DNA of 64,000 nt from Schistocephalus solidus (GCA_017591395.1 WEDG01002533.1:1-64000), one strand, 5' to 3'. Positions 32,532-44,637 are shown, numbered from the stretch's first letter. Notes: generated from the sequence alone by a model not told the origin. Made by a program: numbers and translations.

Positions 32532-32682
32532 TCCCCCAGCGTGCTCTATGCGGTTTCTGGTATATGGACTCCAGAGAATAATCGGGTAAATAATTTCGGA
32601 AAATTTTAAGTGCAGGACATGGAGTCAGGTGATTCGTACATGACTTTTTAGGGTCAAACCCGAAATTTCAATGAACATTTGA

Positions 32683-33445
32683 GCCAAGTTTGATTAAACT
32701 CACGGCTTGTGGTGTAGAATCATAGCTGAGTTAGCTAGAACGTCGGCTGTATAAAGCCTTTCCCTTTCTGGCATTTGTTCGAATTCCACCGACCCTGCCA
32801 AGTTTTTTACAAGCTGGTCAAATAAATTATTCAATTATGTTAATATTCTCTTTTAATGAATTGTGCCTGGTGGTCATCTGGTGGATTCTAGATTGATTGC
32901 TTCGGAAATCCTGCTTGGTTATTCCGCATGCTGTATAAAAATTGGTGAATTGCATACATTTCTTTATGCTGGCGGGCAACTTGTCCCAAGTTTGATTAAA
33001 CTTATGGCTCGTTGTGGGGTTTGATAGCTCACTTGGCTAGAAGCTTGGCTTTACTAACGCCTTCATCTTGCTGGAATGGGTTCGAATCAAACCGAGGCCG
33101 CCAAGGTTTTCACGAGTAAGTCATATTAATTATTTAAACCTGCCTAAATCCTCTACTATTAAATTGCGCCTGGAAGTCATATGGTGAATACAAGATTGAT
33201 AGCTTAGGAAATCCTCTTTTGAGAGTAAGCTTTTTGTATCAGAATTGGTGAAATCCATACGTTGCAGTACGCTAAGCGGGTAAGATGGCTCAAGTTTGAT
33301 TAAACTCACGGCTCGTAGTGGGGCATCATAGCTCAGTTGGCTAGAACATTGGCTGTACGTAAACCTTCCCCTTGCTGGCATGGGTTAAAATTCCACCGAG
33401 ACCTCAGAGTTTTTCGCTAGTGCGTCAAATTAATTATTTCGGTTC
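32683..33445 (+). mobile_element. SINE A: three tandem ~300-bp copies with class II tRNA-like heads
   Basis: Units start near 32683, 32970 and 33271 with AAGTTTGATTAAACT, then a tRNA-like head (ATAGCTCAGTTGGCTAGAAC, TGCTGGCATGGGTT), then TTTTTCACGAGTGGGTCA-type sequence and GTGCCTGGTGGTCATCTGG. All three heads have point changes that break tRNA folding. The better-preserved copy is at 55.8 kb. Confidence 0.82.
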
Positions 33446-33457
33446 CGCACCCAGCAG

Positions 33458-33675
33458 GACAGTTCTACAAATAGAGCACTATCGGAAATCTTGGCCTACA
33501 CAACCTACCAGTCCATTCTATTCTCAGACAGCTCACCAGGGGTTCTTAGGACTTTTGTTCGACTAAGACAGCTCTCAAAATAGAGCAACCTGCCGGAAAT
33601 CGTGGCATGGCTTACAAAACTTTCCAGACCAATCTAGACTCTAACTACTCGTCAGGCTTTCTGAGGAGTATCTAC
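33458..33675 (+). repeat. 109-bp tandem dimer
   Basis: GACAG(T/C)TCT..AATAGAGCA..CGGAAATC occurs at 33458 and again at 33567, so two ~109-bp units are adjacent. Function unknown. Confidence 0.6.
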
Positions 33676-33927
33676 ATAACAAGCTGAGTCATAATTTATC
33701 CATATACTTTCAAACTGATTGTAAAAATTATATCGAGTCACTCGTTATAACAAATAATTTTAATAACTTTTACAAGCAGACGTTGTTAAAAATTGTCAAG
33801 GGATTTCATTTATTTGCAAAATTGACGGAGGAGATAATTGATATCATTCTTGTGTAAAACCGCTGTTAGTGTAAATCTGCATTGAGCCACCCGTTAATAC
33901 TTAAGTCACCACACAAGAATTCAAAAA

Positions 33928-34014
33928 GTCATGCCGCATGCGGGAATTGAACCCACGACCACCAACGCGATGGTGACGCTCGCTAACCACTTGACCACCT
34001 CATCATGGCGGCGG
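33928..34014 (-). repeat. tRNA-like dispersed sequence (class II-like)
   Basis: On the minus strand: GTGGTCAAGTGGTTAGCGAG (box A and D-arm like), a long variable region, and GTGGGTTCAATTCCCGC (T-arm, near box B). The acceptor strands do not pair well. It is probably a tRNA-derived repeat, not a working tRNA gene. Confidence 0.45.
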
Positions 34015-37000
34015 GCGCCCTCTCATATTAATATGCACGCTATTGACGACACGGCCATTTTTGGAGGCTGTCAGAAACTGTCAATCAAGCTAAACCAGCT
34101 GGATGATGAGATAAGGCAAATCAAATCTGCGTTTAAAGGCACCTTAAAAGCAGTTGATGCCACTCAGAAGTCCACTTAGCGAATAACCAGGAAAAAAATC
34201 ATTAATACACCTTCAAAGGGTATCCCAAAAACAACTTCGACAGCTTTTACGGCTACTGAACAACAATTACCAAAGGCGCAGGACAAAAACAGGCCGCCTA
34301 AAGCAACACGTTTCCACCCACTTATATGCCAACCATCTTAGCAACCCACTTTTCCACTTCCGTATTTTATTTCTAACTTATACTTTCAAAGCCATAGTGC
34401 ACATAGAAAATAATTTTTAAAATTTATAAAATTTATTTACATTACACAAGCAGCTCGTTGAATAATTAAAGATTAATTTTATTGACTGCAAGAATTTTTA
34501 TAAAAACACGATGACCCTAAGAGGAGCCATTACTATGGAAATTACACAGATGTTATTTGCATAGGTGAATCCTGGACGCATCCCGATTTATTGATTCTTT
34601 CCATTTAAGAGAAGAATTTGACATCTGCTGGCAGGACGGCATAGATTAGCGTGAGTGTAATTGCCTTCTTTATTTGAGATCTTCCGTAAAGCAGTTTACC
34701 TACGATATGAATGTATCTTCATTTGCTAGGACACGCCTACTTCAAATATATTATTCTTTTGCCATAAAAAACGCTTTCCTTTGACATATTAAAATTAGTT
34801 TAAGAATGCGCTTCCGATGCTTAAATAATCGCTGAAGATTAAAACTTCCCTGAAAATAGATTGGATTTAGAATATTTATCCGCATATATTTCTCAATTAA
34901 TTATTTGCCAGTGAATTGACGTGGATAAAAATAAGTCTTTTCTATACTGACCATATATGTTTTAACTGTTGCCTACCACTGACATTTCAAAGAACTCTCG
35001 CATAGCACGAGCCTATCAAAATTTGGATTTTGTACTAAATGAATTAACAAATAACGAGTTGGATCCTTGGACTGACATGCAAATCTCTCCTGTAATAAAA
35101 TGAATCGCATTTCAAATAGTCAGTTTGGATTTCACCACATACCTTATAGAGTAAGTGTCTTAAACATATCTTAATCTGAACTCTTCGAATTACCTTGTCC
35201 CTCGCTTTTTTTCAAAACATATAAAAAACGTTGAAAGGGTAGCTGTGTGAATTTTATTCTAATAATTTTATCCGGACATGTCAGATGCACATAATTTTTG
35301 AAATGGCTTCTTATTTGCATCAAGCATTAGCCAGGCAGAATAATCACGTAGACTCAGTAAAATGAACCCTAAACAATTAATTGCCTTAATCTTCAGTCTT
35401 CGATCGTCTGTCCAGCATGGCAAGAAAATGTCCCAAATGCTTCATGAATTCAAAGTATTCGTCATCGACAACAATGAGAAGGTGGAATTGTTAAGTTCTT
35501 TCTAGGAAAAACGCATTAATAAGAGGTATGAACCATTAAGCTAATGTCCCCGGGTTTCCCATAGAAAAATCAATACAAGGAATGCCTCCTAATGTAATTC
35601 AGAAGCATAAATGTCGATCATAAATTTCACATTGCTCGGGAAAAGATTGAATTCTTAACTCGATTATCAAAACAACATCGACCCTTCACTGGTTAATAAG
35701 TCATTTATTCCACATTTAACTGTCAACAGGATTACCTCAGAAATATAAAAGACTTCAATCCTTCTTCTAGATTTCAAGTCTAAATATTGATCTGATGCAA
35801 ACAACTCTCCGGGCTTGCATTAACCGATTTGCTCTTAAACTATTTTGTAAAGCTACAATTGTCGTGATGACCTTCACCAGATCTCTACTTAGAATTAAAT
35901 TTTACCTCGCAAGTAGTATAAAACGGGTCAATAAGCATTATTTTATAGTATTACATCCTTTTTAAATTAACAGACGTATGTGGTAGTTTCACATTTTAGC
36001 ATTAGACTGTTGAAGAAGACGGTACTATCCTCAGATTCACAGCTGCTGGTAGTTTGGTCAACGAGCACGGTCACATCTCCCCATGCATTGCTGATCCCGG
36101 TAGCCGTACTCTCATCTCTTGGCTTGGACTCTAAGCGGGATATGGTCAATCGCGCTTTACACCATAACGTTCAGAAAGGGTCATTGGTAATTAAAGAAAG
36201 CGTTTGCAAAAATAACGAACCCGTGCATCGTGTACTCATGAGCCTTCCATCGGGTTAAAAATAGCACTCCCGTAGCTTAATCCTCTTCCATTTTTAACCA
36301 TCATCAGAATACAACCGTTGTTTCTGAGATTTCGAGGCTTAATTCTGCTGTAGGTCCATCGGGTTCATCTCTGAACTCGCACCGCTATGTGCCCTATTTT
36401 ACATCTCTTATTCGAACTTCCTCATAGTCTCATCACTCACACTCAGACTCAACCGAACCTGTTCCTCAATAAAATTCGTGAAGCATTTTTTTTACCTGCA
36501 TGGTTTTTCAAAGTGGGGGCTCATTAAAAACTGCCCTCTTTTACTTGGAAGAGGTTTTTTTCAGTTTCGATTTCAGCTTATAATTGTATGCCAAACGGTT
36601 TATTCATGTGATTAAGGGATGCATCACTGATTTTTTTTAAAAAACTGCCTATTATCCTAAACCATCGATTATTACTTTCCTGCATATCTCGCTGCTCACA
36701 CGGAGCACAACAATTCACAATTTATCATTTTACTTTAGTTCGTACTTTGTTGGGAAAGTGCTCTCAAAAGATAAGGAAAAAAACTGGCCAACTAAGATTA
36801 CGCCAAGTCAAGTCTCCGTGTATACCCATAGGCAATTTATGCCGATAATAGTTATCCTTTTTGGTCAGTTAATAATTATTCTCTTTTGAATAATGTCGAA
36901 CGCTTTTTTATAACCTGAAGTTCGTTGATCCGAATGTCCATAGATCCTTCACTTGGCTTTATTGATGTTATGCGGGCTGAAGGTGAGTTTGCGAGATGGC

Positions 37001-37974
37001 ATCGTATATTATCTGAGCATGAATTGGAGTACATAAAGCGTTCAAGTCGCTATGTTACGTCGCTGATATCCCTTCGAGAAGGCATTATCGTCCCAATGAG
37101 GCACTAGACAGTACCGTCAGTATATTCTTCTACCATTACCCACTATCCTCCCTTGGAATCTATAAGTCCAAGTGTTATCTTAGGTGGCGATACTTTTAAC
37201 CTAAATTGAAGCATTCGTTGTTGAACTAAATCCGGTACCGTACACTGTGCAACCAAGCAAAACCACCATGACAATTGAACAGAACTCATATTCAGCCAAT
37301 GTTAAGAGCATAGTCCAAAAAAGACGTTGGGATTAATATCATTCGATTATGTTCATTTTTATTATATTCGCTCGGAAAAAATGCTTTCTGATACAAAGAG
37401 AAGTGCTAAGTAAAGGTTTCTGATAAAATTGTAATTCAAATTGAAGTTCCATTACTGACATATATATGGGAGGGCGATAAGCAATTGTTATATTTTAACC
37501 AAGAGCAAAATTGAGCTTCATTTTGTAAAATTGTATTTTAATATGCATTTCAAACAAAAATGCTGATGTTTTCCCAGTTATTTGCATACTAACTCAGCAT
37601 TTCACCCGTAAGCTATCTAAATGGACCTACCCGCTTCCTTTGCGAAATTGTTCACTGTCCAAAACATGTTTTTTTTATGTTAATTTCATGGTTTCTGGTT
37701 TCTTTCAGTTATTGGATTGTTTTTGACGGGTAAGACCTTGTGTTGGCTATGGTTTGCGTGTAAGAAATATACAAAATACAATACTTTGATGCCCAGAGCA
37801 TGTGTTTAGTCATATATGGGTTATATGGTTTGCAGCATTGACCTTCATTAAGGTGAAATTTTCGAAAACCGTCCATTAAATGTTCTGCAAAATTCTTCCA
37901 TACACTACCAACTAATTTAAACACGTTGCAAACAGTCATATGAGGCACCCTTAGAAATCTCCTTATTCACGACA
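34015..37974 (+). mobile_element. AT-rich region with LINE relics of the second family
   Basis: Weak plus-strand traces in LINE order: an ORF1-like coiled stretch (KLNQLDDEIRQIKSAFKGTL near 34.09 kb), an endonuclease start (VICIGESWTHPDL near 34.55 kb), an endonuclease C-terminal-like piece (NLDFVLNELTNNELDPWTD near 35.03 kb), and VILGGDTFNLN near 37.17 kb. No frame is open for long. ORFs at 35980-36258 are unrecognised. Much of the interval shows nothing. Confidence 0.4.
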
Positions 37975-39770
37975 TGTTGAGCGGTGATAGTTCTAATGTT
38001 GTCTTGTCCAAAATATTTTGAGTCAATTTGACCGCTCCCCTTCTGAACATCCAATATTGGTCAGTGTCGTCCTCAAAACCATGTTATTCAACATTTGGGA
38101 CGTAACATCAGCCGTTGGACATTTTCTTTCATCTCATAGTCCAGAACTGGGCTGGAATCTCAGTCAGTGTTTTAAAGGCGGATGTTATTGATATATTCCC
38201 ATCCATTTTGTGAGATTTATTTAAATAAATAAATATTTGAAGCAAGCTAGCTTTTCAAAGTGAAACCTTTCCCAGTGAATGGAAGTAATCGCAAATGCTG
38301 CATATCCCTAATCACGCTCAAGCTACGTCATGTTCGGCCATTCAACACACTTAACGCAACTTCGAAGATCATGGCGACATTAAGAACCTAAAAATGAATA
38401 ACCTACTATGTTCGGCCCAGCATACGCGCTTCAAAATAAGGTCTTGTTACACCTGTCAGCTATCTTAATTTGATCATGTAAGCCATTTTGCGGACGAAAA
38501 TGTAACGTTTTACATAGACTATTTATACTTTATTGAGGCCTTTTATCTTTTTTATCACGCAATCCTCCTTTTGAAATATTTTCCTACTGTACGTACGGTA
38601 ATCCTCTTTAATTTTATTTCTACATACTTGGCATACAGCACGAAATATGTTAAGATCTCCAATGTTATCTCCAACCCTGTTGAGTTATTCAATGTAGTGG
38701 GCTTAGCCCGCTTTTATTTTGTCTTTTGACAATGACATACGATGTTTATAACAGAATTTTATGCACATAATTTTTGTCGCCAATTAAAAAAATGTGAATA
38801 GATATAAGTCACCAGATCGCGGCCCTGTAATGGAACTATTAAAAAACGACTTTAAAGCTTTTGCCCAGTAGTGCTGCTCTTGGTGCCTTTACCTTCTCTC
38901 GGCAAAACTGCTCCATTTTGGTCGTTGGCGACGACCAACAGCCTCCAATAAGCATATATGGTCACGAGAATAATGTGCCTGAAGTTGTTAAAAGATGTCG
39001 GCATATCATATTCCAACGTTCTGAACTTTTCACAGCATTGTGCGCTGATTGTCTACAAAGCCCGCAGAATTACTGCGTAATTCACGTCAATGTTAAATCT
39101 ATCAACAGTAGACTCAGACTTTATAAAACGCACATAATGATAGCTTGGAAAACTGCTCGTTTTTATTATGCCACTGAACGCAAGTATATTAATTGGTCCA
39201 ACTTATTTTTAAAAAAAATTACGCATCGTTGGATCACTATAATGTAACTCTTCAACAAAACTATGCGATTATACACTTTTAAGCCTTATGGTTTTTCCGA
39301 TTACCGATGGCATTCATTTGCACAGTTAAGGCTTTGAAACAGACGTTTATTAAATGTTCATATCACTTTGAGGCAGCTTGACCATACTCCGAGGAGCAGT
39401 GAGCGCAAAGTTTCTTAATTCTTCGACTAGAGCGAACAGTTTGGCATCTTAATCTTGTTTCTTTGATCAAGAGAACTGTCAGTTGGTATTTAAATTAAAA
39501 GCTGCTTACAGGAATTCTGGTTGCCAAAACGCTTAAATGTGTCCTCCGGCTCGATGGAGAGCACGGTATCTGAGCCCGATCCCCTGTCTTACCTTTGGGG
39601 TTTGGCGCTGGCTCTTCAGCCGGCAACTGATGATTTGTTTTGCAGACAGATAGCAACCATCTGCCGATGCATTCTTGCCTGGCGCAGATGTTCGGTGCTA
39701 TAAAAACGATAGAGAGGCTGAAAGCCAACTGCACTTGTGTTCCCCATTTCCGTTCTCAACTGCTTTCATT
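37975..39770 (+). mobile_element. LINE relic: RT and 3' region, copy of the 16.8-18.5-kb element
   Basis: Nucleotide-level similarity to the second-family LINE: CTTCTGAACATC near 38041, TTAAGATCTCCAATGTTATC at 38650, CTATTAAAAAACGA near 38835, TTGGCGACGACCAACAGCCT at 38926, and the 3' region 39530-39770. Frames are fully broken. Confidence 0.7.
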
Positions 39771-40250
39771 CTTTGGACATAAAGTGGAAAATAAATAGCA
39801 AATATATTCCTCTAGAAGTATTTTCTACATCAAAGCAGATCCTCACGGCATTATTTAAGATTACATGTCAAATATACGAAAATAATTATTTTAAGAATAA
39901 GACCAATGGAAAATACCAGGTTTTGATGGATGCAGTTTTCTGCTGCTAGAGTTTACAGGTTAATTGCTATTTCTGGCAATTACACAATGGATCATCCAAA
40001 TCCATTGTTGGTCCATCCCATGTACAGACGCAGAGGTAAATGTTTCTTTTAAAAATGCTCAGTGATTCTTTCGATTGGAAATCAGATTTTGTGAACCCCA
40101 ATTCCCGCGATTTTGCTGCACTTCAGCGGTGCTGGGTGCTCTCCTAACATGGATTAGGTATGTTTTTCAAGCAAGGTAGTTGTAAGGTGAAATGAATATC
40201 GAAGGAGATTGGTCAAGTTTTGGTTAACGACAACAACAACATACCATTGC
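39771..40250. other. upstream region of the Kunitz gene
   Basis: No repeats recognised. It runs up to the inverted CCAAT and TATA box of the gene at 40.26-40.33 kb. Confidence 0.4.
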
Positions 40251-40255
40251 ACCCT

Positions 40256-40332
40256 CCATTGGCCACGCCAGTCAATTAAAACTAGGTTAACAAAATACGT
40301 CAGCAACACACCAGCAAGAACGAATATAAAAA
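40256..40332 (+). promoter_or_regulatory. core promoter of the Kunitz gene
   Basis: A TATAAAAAGG box starts at 40325, 41 bp before the predicted start codon, and an inverted CCAAT (CCATTGG) lies at about 40256-40262. Transcription starting about 30 bp after the TATA box would skip the out-of-frame ATG at 40347. Trans-splicing is an alternative in flatworms. Confidence 0.5.
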
Positions 40333-40365
40333 GGATCTGCTAAGAAATGAAGAAAAGCGAAAGAA

Positions 40366-40426
40366 ATGCTAGCATTAGTTCTGCTCAGCCTGGTAGCCTT
40401 GACGCGCGGAAATGCGGGATTGCCTG
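40366..40426 (+). CDS. secreted Kunitz protein, exon 1 (signal peptide)
   Basis: ATG at 40366 opens MLALVLLSLVALTRGNAGLP, a textbook signal peptide: short n-region, leucine-rich core, and small residues near a likely cleavage site after NA. The exon ends in phase 1 at a strong donor, G|GTGAGT (40427-40432). The ATG at 40347 is in another frame and close to the expected transcription start, so 40366 was chosen. The phase and the amino acid made at the junction (Glu) fit the Kunitz exon at 44452. Intron 1 would be 40427-44451, about 4.0 kb, and contains PLE-3 fragments. Confidence 0.65.
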
Positions 40427-40889
40427 GTGAGTACAGATAAACCTTTATTATATTATTTTTTAATTGGAATATATTATTAAAATCAAGCTTACGGGTTAAC
40501 TTGGTAGGATTTGTTTTCACACATTAGATATAAAGTTAAATGTTTTATTTTAGTACCAGGTAGGGCAGTGAAATTGTATAATAATTAACTTAAACGAGTG
40601 CAAAATCTTGTACAGATACGATTTAATAGAAGTCAGCCATTGGCGATGTCAATTGACGCAAAGCACTGTGGTCAAAAATAAGAAAAGAGCACACAGTGAA
40701 AAGAATTTCCTTGGATATTTTTACGGAAGAGGCATATCTTGAATGTTGCAAAAATTCCTATTAAACGATTCAAAAGATGACTTGGCGAGCATACGCGTGG
40801 CTTTCGATAACTTCTCTTCAGGCCATTTTAGTTATAGGGAAATGTTGGAACGCAGTAGAAATTTAAAACATGAAATGGATAGTGTTCGT

Positions 40890-41395
40890 CTATTTGTGTG
40901 GGTTATCTGAGGAATGTGCATAGGGGAGGGTGATAAGAGACAATGTGATAGGCGGCAGGAAGTTTGGTAAAACCGTTCTAGGAGAAATGGGAGGACAGTG
41001 CTGGCGCGGGGGATGCATGCAGTTATCGGCCGTTGGCCAAGCTAAGCGCGGAGCTTCTACGAGGTTCTTTTGTGCGCACAAGACCGGCTTCTTCAACCAA
41101 ATAGCAGTCGCTTCTGCTGCTGCTGCTAGTAGACGTTGACCCAGTGACTTGGGGTAGTTTTGTGGGACCTTATAAATTACATGGGAAGCTTCGCTGGGGT
41201 CCACACTATGTCTGGTGTCAACAAGATTTGCAAGGATGGCGCTTTTTACGCTCCTGACTTCCCCTATGCTCAGCCATATCAGGTTGTGTTCTTTTATTCT
41301 TTTGGATAAGCGCCGACTCGTGTGACCAATATAACCTGCTCCACGGGAGCAAGTTAATAAGAAAATTCACATGGCGGTGGTCTGATCCGGCAACC
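40890..41395 (-). pseudogene. PLE-3 fragment: GIY-YIG endonuclease, inside intron 1
   Basis: On the minus strand it reads AGYIGHTSRRLSKRIKEHNL, then LANLVDTRHSVDPSEASHVI and RLLAAAAEATAIWLKKPVLC. G-Y-I-G-H-T and R-L-S-K-R-I-K-E-H are the GIY-YIG core seen in a third, distinct Penelope-like family. The open part 40890-41204 is only the C-terminal half. It is antisense to the Kunitz gene and does not disturb its exons. Confidence 0.8.
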
Positions 41396-41734
41396 TATCC
41401 TTGTTTTGCCTCGTAAAATAAGGTTGGTTGAGAACACTATCGGAAGTTTCGCTGCTGGGAACGTTTGTGTAACGGCTTAGTTAAGGCATCTTTTCAGGAG
41501 TTCACTAGCCGAATCGTCTTGAAAGGGCACTCTGAGTAATAGAGTTTTCTTTTCCATAGTAACCTTGGCAGACTTCTCTCAAAGTAGGTTCTGGATCTTT
41601 CCAAGCCTCCCCTTGATACTATCTGTCATGCCAATTTTTCTGGTCTTTTGTGATAAGCAACTGACAAGATTGCGTTTCTGTTGGAGAGGAACGAAACTGC
41701 TTTAGTTAATATATTGCCCAGACCAGGTTTTCTT

Positions 41735-41925
41735 TTGATCAATTCTCGGGGTCCACACTATGCCCGGTGTCAACAAGATGTGCAAGGATGGCGCTTCTTT
41801 ATGCTTTTTACTTCCCCTTTGCTTAGCCATTCTGGGATGTGTTTTTTTATTCTTTTGGATAAGCGCCGACTCGTGGGACTAATATAACCTTTGTCCACAG
41901 GAGCAAGTAAATGAGTAAATGCACA
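41735..41925 (-). pseudogene. PLE-3 fragment, second copy
   Basis: It repeats 41205-41395 with changes (shared GGATAAGCGCCGACTCGTG and GGTCCACACTATG). On the minus strand it reads TSRRLSKRIKKHIPEWLSKG, a GIY-YIG core with altered Y-I-G (Y-I-S). Confidence 0.75.
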
Positions 41926-41980
41926 TGGAAATTTTTGGATTTAACGTGGAAAACTGTCACTTTAGGAAGAAAAAAATACG

Positions 41981-42140
41981 TGTTAGGTAGGACTGACATG
42001 CTGATGAGAACTTTTTAGCATTTAAAACGCTCCTCGTCGTGGGAGAAATCATGTAACGATAGAGACTTCGTTTCAGCACCATAGGTGTGATCCCAATGTG
42101 TATCGATTGCCTATATTCGTAACAGTCAAGAATGCTAGAC
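41981..42140 (+). repeat. dispersed repeat with hammerhead-like core, copy 1
   Basis: It matches 62301-62460 in the same orientation (shared GACATGCTGATGAGAAC, TAACGATAGAG, TTTCAGCACC). CTGATGA is at 42001-42007, followed by GAAC...ACG, and the GAAA position now reads AAAA. It lies in intron 1, on the strand opposite to PLE-3. Confidence 0.6.
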
Positions 42141-44451
42141 AGGAAAATAAAAGTTTAATTATATCAGTGTTAAGATTAATCCGCAGTCTTAGCTTAAATT
42201 CAATAACATTATATCGATTGACAGCTTATTACAAAGAAATCGAAACCAGGAAGCAACGAACATAGATCATTTAGTTGTGAAGGATAAAGTAGACCGCATC
42301 AACAGTGTGGAATTACGTCGGCTGTACGTTAGGGTACTTGGATAATATTTGAAATATTATAAATGCAGTAAAATAGGTAGAAGCTAGCTTCCATTCTCCG
42401 AACGCATAACAAAATAAGGTTAGTTATATGCCACCTATTCCAGCACAAGGTAGTTTATATGGTTATATGTAAGAGTTTTCGAGTAAAAATGGCCTGACAT
42501 CTTTCAAAATTTAGAACGGTTACTTTCGGTCATTAAACAAAACAATTGGACAGCAAATTTTTTAGAAAGGGAAGGAAAAATATTTGATAACGTTTTAATT
42601 TAATTTCAGGAAGAAAGCAATTAAAAGAAATGAAGCCAAAAATCTGGGCAAAATTGGCCGAATAACGATTGAGATGATATGACAGATCTAAATTATAAGT
42701 GTTGCTTAAACAAAAGTCCTTGATAATGGACCATCCATTAATAGGGGTGCCTTGAAAAATAACTGGTTGGGGATTCTGTCAAACCTGAAGTACATATACC
42801 GAAAATAAGAAGGTCAGAATTCCAATTGCCACGTTGAGTTGTATGCGAAACGAGCAAAAGAGTCTGCATGGATTTTCACACGGCACCGTTCGGTTAAAGA
42901 TTAAGAGAATGAAAATATATGCTTTAACGATATTCTGCATAAATAAAACACCTAGAGTGATCAACTTCGGATGAAATAGCATAATTGTGGAGAAAAAACT
43001 AATATGGAGGATGTCTGTTGTCTTAAAGGATACCGCTAACAACAGGGGTCTTATCTGAAAATGACGGCACATTAAGACATTTTTTACGGTTTTTTAGATA
43101 AAGTGTTACGGAATAAAAAGGGAATTACAAAGCCTTAAATATGTTTTCTTAACCAAATGCTATTCTAGCATTTGTTTATTGCATATATGATCCTTTCCCA
43201 AGAAAATGGGTCGTGGCACACACATTATTTGCGATACGACTTTAATTATGTGATGCGCAACAAAGTACTTTCTATTATGAAAAATTAAGCTCCTTAATAA
43301 CGGAAGAAGAATGAAGAAATTGTAATCTTGAAATGTCCCAACAAGCAGATATATGAGCTTAGTGGATTTGGCTTTCGTTTACACATGACATAATTTTCTG
43401 TTCGACTGCTCAAAGTCAAAGCATAGCACATGCCTTTAGCTTTTGTTAATTTCATTAGGAGTGTGTTGTGCATTACAGGTTTATTTTTTTAAATAATTTT
43501 AAGCAGTTATTATAAGTCTGTCATGGTAGGCTGCATATCACCAACCTTTCTTACTTTAAGCACTTGACAATTGATGATGTTGAGCTCCCTGTCTGCTGAT
43601 CCGGTAAAGACGGCATACAAGGTGTCAAAATTATACATTTAAATGCAATTGAAAAATATATAATTAAGTGGCAGACTGTTAAGAGTTTGGGAAACATAAG
43701 ATACAAATCTGTTTAATTCTTTCTTTTGATGTCAAAGCACAGCACATGGAACATCCTTACACCCATTTTGCTAGGTAGGTAGCGAAAATTATGAGGTAAT
43801 TTAATGTTGTGCTCAATAGCCGAAAGAAAAACAGGTTTCATCTTTTCTATACCAGTAACTGCCATTTTTAATATGCAAGCAGATGCAAAATTAATTGTTA
43901 TAAATTGCTGTTTTTGCATGGTTAGGCCTTTAAGTTGTGCACGGCAACCATCGGCCAAAACCGGATTTTGTGATAGGTGGTAATGACCAGACGTGTTACA
44001 TAACAGGGAACAAGCTAAAACGCCGAAATGCAAATTTGACGATTCGTTGATGGTAAGAATACCTTACAGTGGTTGGGAAACTGAGACAAATTTGCATAAC
44101 ACTTATTTGAGACGTCACAAGCAAAAATACCTACATGGCACAAATAGTTAAAATGCAGTCTTATGAGAAGATACAAATCGAAATATGGTCAGGCCATTTT
44201 CCATAAATCACACTCCGCGTACTCTTCCGCGCAAATATTTACTTGTTTTTGAATTTTTTGTACATGCAGGCACGAATAATCCGAATTTTAAAACTTGTAC
44301 CCATCCGCAAAAATCTTGTTGGAATTTGCTCAAACCTTTGTTTAATATTTGTAAAAAAAACGTTTTCATGTGCCAAACAAAATAAAAATTACATTTTATT
44401 ATCTAACTGTTGATGACCTCATCTCTATCACCTATGAAAATAACATTTTAG
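42141..44451. other. remainder of Kunitz intron 1
   Basis: AT-rich. The minus ORFs at 42779-43072 and 43713-44033 have no recognised domain. The intron ends ACATTTTAG at 44451. Confidence 0.45.
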
Positions 44452-44637
44452 AATCTGATTCAATATGTTATCGGCGTATTGAAAAAGGAACAGGCACACA
44501 AAAAATTATCCAATATGCATTCTACAATATTATCGGACGTTGCGTACAATTTACGTATAGTGGATTTGGTGGCAATGAAAATCGCTTTAAAACGTACGGT
44601 GAATGTGTTAAAAAATCCAAGAGATGCTCAAAAATAG
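44452..44637 (+). CDS. secreted Kunitz protein, exon 2 (Kunitz domain lacking the Cys14-Cys38 pair)
   Basis: Flanked by ATTTTAG and GTAAGT, 186 nt, phase 1 at both ends, as expected for a shuffled single-domain exon. Numbered on BPTI without gaps: Cys5, G12, I18-I19, Y21, F-Y-N, G28, Cys30, F33, Y35, G37, N43, F45, Cys51. Cys14 is Gly and Cys38 is Phe, so one of the three disulfides is lost as a pair. The last Cys is three residues later than usual (CVKKSKRC). The P1 position is Thr, which argues against trypsin inhibition. Kunitz proteins are secreted protease inhibitors or channel ligands; the target here is unknown. The open frame continues from an upstream ATG at 44370, but the splice phase favours this exon. 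Confidence 0.75.
   Translation, partial: NLIQYVIGVLKKEQAHKKLSNMHSTILSDVAYNLRIVDLVAMKIALKRTVNVLKNPRDAQK

Larger units (their letters stand above)
29888..32682 (-). repeat. array C: ~354-bp satellite, 8 units, hammerhead on minus strand
   Basis: The unit start CATTCTACAAACAAGTAGTA recurs about every 354 bp. The motif CAGACACGTGTTTCGCCGA occurs near 29979, 30335, 30689, 31041, 31398, 31751, 32106 and 32461. Units are roughly 90% alike by eye. On the minus strand each carries a hammerhead motif with a long helix II arm. No tRNA-like head is visible, so it is not a relative of arrays A/B. A diverged relic is inside R1 and R2. The array ends abruptly at 32682 against tandem SINE A copies. Confidence 0.93.

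Noticed and set aside
29888..32682. CRISPR-like array
   Set aside because: Units of ~354 bp are repeated whole, with no short repeat and unique spacer pattern, in a eukaryotic context.
39495..39734. Overlapping ORFs on both strands near 39.5-39.7 kb
   Set aside because: The stretch matches the LINE 3' region at 18250-18470 and has no domain.
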